A stretch of 64,000 bases of DNA from an uncultured SAR92 cluster bacterium. GTDB taxonomy: Bacteria; Pseudomonadota; Gammaproteobacteria; Pseudomonadales; Porticoccaceae. The stretch is taken from the NCBI GenBank assembly GCA_902527245.1, contig CABZOI010000010.1:1-64000 (forward strand), written 5' to 3'. Each line of letters opens with the position of its first letter. The stretch's first letter is position 1. The translations under genes and the position numbers were made by a program. This document shows positions 62,886 through 64,000 of the stretch, piece by piece. The notes beneath the pieces were generated by a model. It was given only the letters and a program-made list of their open reading frames with translations. It searched no databases and had not been told where the DNA came from.

Positions 62886-63451
62886 AAACCGATCAACCCC
62901 ATAAATCCAAGGGATACAATACCAATCGTAATCATTGTTATTGGATTGCCTCGCAGAACTTCTGGCACAGGCAGTTGATTTATATTTTCTTTGAGTGCGC
63001 TGAAACATATCAGACTTAGTGAAAATCCAATTCCGCCTATCAAGCTGAACAAAGTCGCTTCAAATAAATTTTCATAGTTAGTCGACCGAATTGAAATATG
63101 AAGAATCCCACTGTTGAGAACTATCAGTGATAAAGCTATGTTGTGGCTACTAAATTCCAAGCTAAATAGGTTTTTGAAAAGCTTTAAGACAAAGATCGTC
63201 ATTATGAATATTATCAACATCGAAATCATAGGGAGCAGCAAATTAAAAACTGCATGATTTGCAGTAAGCATTTTTACTATGAGTATGAAAATTGAGGATA
63301 ACATTAATACTATTGTCGTTGCTGCCGCGAGGATGGTTATACGCCTAAAATTAGAAGTTGCTGAAATAAAAAAGCTTAAACCTAGAAGGTCAACGAATAT
63401 TACATAGTTGGCGATAGCAGCAGCCAATGCGATAAGAATTATTTCATACAA
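62882..63451 (-). CDS. rnfA: RnfA-like membrane subunit, cluster cysteines replaced
   Basis: 189 residues, six helices. The C-terminus VPEVLRGNPITMITIGIVSLGFMGLIGL is almost the family consensus. The conserved LGLCPF is LGLSFF here (S26), and the NCAVLG segment is NSGILH (S114), so both iron-sulfur ligand Cys are lost at gapless positions. One other Cys sits at a non-conserved place. TTG start two bases after the metG stop. rnfB and rnfC should follow; rnfD follows instead. Confidence 0.9.
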   Translation of the reverse strand: MYEIILIALAAAIANYVIFVDLLGLSFFISATSNFRRITILAAATTIVLMLSSIFILIVKMLTANHAVFNLLLPMISMLIIFIMTIFVLKLFKNLFSLEFSSHNIALSLIVLNSGILHISIRSTNYENLFEATLFSLIGGIGFSLSLICFSALKENINQLPVPEVLRGNPITMITIGIVSLGFMGLIGL

Positions 63452-63453
63452 GC

Positions 63454-64000
63454 TTACGCCTTCCCATCATTAGCGGAGTTCAACATGGCCTCGATATTTT
63501 CGTTTTGAATTCGACTTATCATGGGTTCGAATTTCTTTATTTTGTGATTCAGTAGAGGATGAGCACTACTGTCCCATAACAGCGTTTCATTTAAAAAATC
63601 TTCGGCCTTTCTAACCAAGTTGGGTGTTATAGGTTTGAGATATATCATAATCAATCTGAATAAATTTATACCCAAGGAGCAAATTTTCAGAACTTGCTCT
63701 TTGTTATCATGTTCCTTATTGAGTACCCAAGGTTGTTTATCAGAGATATACTCATTGGCGAGATCGGTTAATTTAAGAATTTCCCTTGTCGCTTTAGAGA
63801 AATTTCTATTTTCGTAGTTTTCACTGATCGTCGTCGCAGATTGACTGAAAATATTCCATAGTTCTTTGTCATCTATCTCTGAATGAAGATAACCATCGTT
63901 ACCTTTCGTGATAAATTTACTACAGCGGCTAGCAAGATTGACAACTTTCCCAACCAGATCGCTATTTATTTTTTGAACAAAGTCTTCCAAATTTAAGTCA
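63454..64000 (-). CDS. metG: Methionyl-tRNA synthetase (C-terminal part; 5' end outside window)
   Basis: About 181 residues of the anticodon-binding helical domain: EDFVQKINSDLVGKVVNLASR, then DLANEYISDKQPW and ICSLGINLFRLIMIYLKPITP, all close to MetG. The frame is open to the window edge. It ends about 30 residues after the last helix, so the C-terminal EMAP-II-like tRNA-binding/dimerisation domain found in the E. coli enzyme is absent. The rnf-like genes begin 2 bases after its stop and are probably co-transcribed. Confidence 0.95.
   Translation of the reverse strand, partial: DLNLEDFVQKINSDLVGKVVNLASRCSKFITKGNDGYLHSEIDDKELWNIFSQSATTISENYENRNFSKATREILKLTDLANEYISDKQPWVLNKEHDNKEQVLKICSLGINLFRLIMIYLKPITPNLVRKAEDFLNETLLWDSSAHPLLNHKIKKFEPMISRIQNENIEAMLNSANDGKA

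Overview
The window is a gene-dense stretch of an AT-rich chromosome that reads as a marine gammaproteobacterium with a compact genome. The proteins most closely resemble those of Pseudomonas-type Gammaproteobacteria. Several blocks keep the Pseudomonas order: prmC/prfA/hemA with lbcA-like/lolB/ispE/tRNA-Gln/prs/rplY/pth/ychF, smpB/ratA/bamE/fur, dksA/gluQ/pcnB/folK/panB, zapG/zapE/rplM/rpsI/petA/petBC/sspA, lpoA/diaA/dolP/rsmI, rnt/pyrC/argG and metG/rnf. Intergenic spaces are short and start/stop overlaps are common. Members usual at these loci are missing here: cbrAB, rnfH, panC, yraN, sspB, rnfB and rnfC. Four sodium-coupled transporter-type genes (BCCT, SNF and two AGCS) fit a marine cell. 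The exact lineage cannot be fixed from this window. No insertion sequence, prophage, CRISPR array or rRNA was seen, and no gene-free stretch exceeds 300 bases.

Layout. 1-3.8 kb holds the 3' end of a very large secreted repeat protein with HYR, Calx-beta-like and thrombospondin-type-3 segments and a C-terminal sorting-type tail. 3.9-9.2 kb holds a YeiH-type exporter, a bactofilin-ParA pair, a GH10 xylanase, tRNA-Met and a BCCT carrier. 9.2-11.7 kb has ilvC and an EamA permease. 11.7-18.4 kb is the leftward lbcA-lolB-ispE-tRNA-Gln-prs-rplY-pth-ychF block, divergent from hemA-prfA-prmC (18.5-21.8 kb). 21.7-29.7 kb has a MATE pump, rhlB, smpB, an SNF transporter, ratA, bamE, fur, AGCS and gpx. 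29.7-34.8 kb is leftward dksA-gluQ and pcnB-folK-dNK-panB. 34.9-42.5 kb has sfsA, an M15 peptidase, a degenerate serine acetyltransferase, a YtjB-like protein, serB, efp, epmA, cysE and zapG. 42.6-49.4 kb has zapE, rplM-rpsI, petA, a fused cytochrome b/c1 gene, sspA and a thiolase. 49.4-55.2 kb has dolP-diaA-lpoA, rsmI, a thioesterase and AGCS. 55.2-60.6 kb has rnt, pyrC, argG, a PLP lyase, PhzF and a VOC protein. 60.6-64 kb is metG-rnfA-rnfD-rnfG-rnfE.

The strongest candidate for an undescribed system is the last operon. It keeps only the four membrane subunits A, D, G and E of an Rnf complex. The ferredoxin-like RnfB and NADH/flavin RnfC genes are absent from their usual place. All four membrane cysteines that normally hold the intramembrane iron-sulfur cluster are serine, while the covalent-flavin motifs of RnfD and RnfG are kept. 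It looks like an Rnf-derived, flavin-only membrane redox module.

Other notable points are a petB-petC fusion with an internal signal peptide, an ispE stop codon lying inside tRNA-Gln, a repeated secreted domain nested inside other beta-sandwich domains, a CysE paralogue without its second catalytic histidine, a bactofilin-ParA operon, and lpoA/rsmI genes whose divergent 5' ends overlap.
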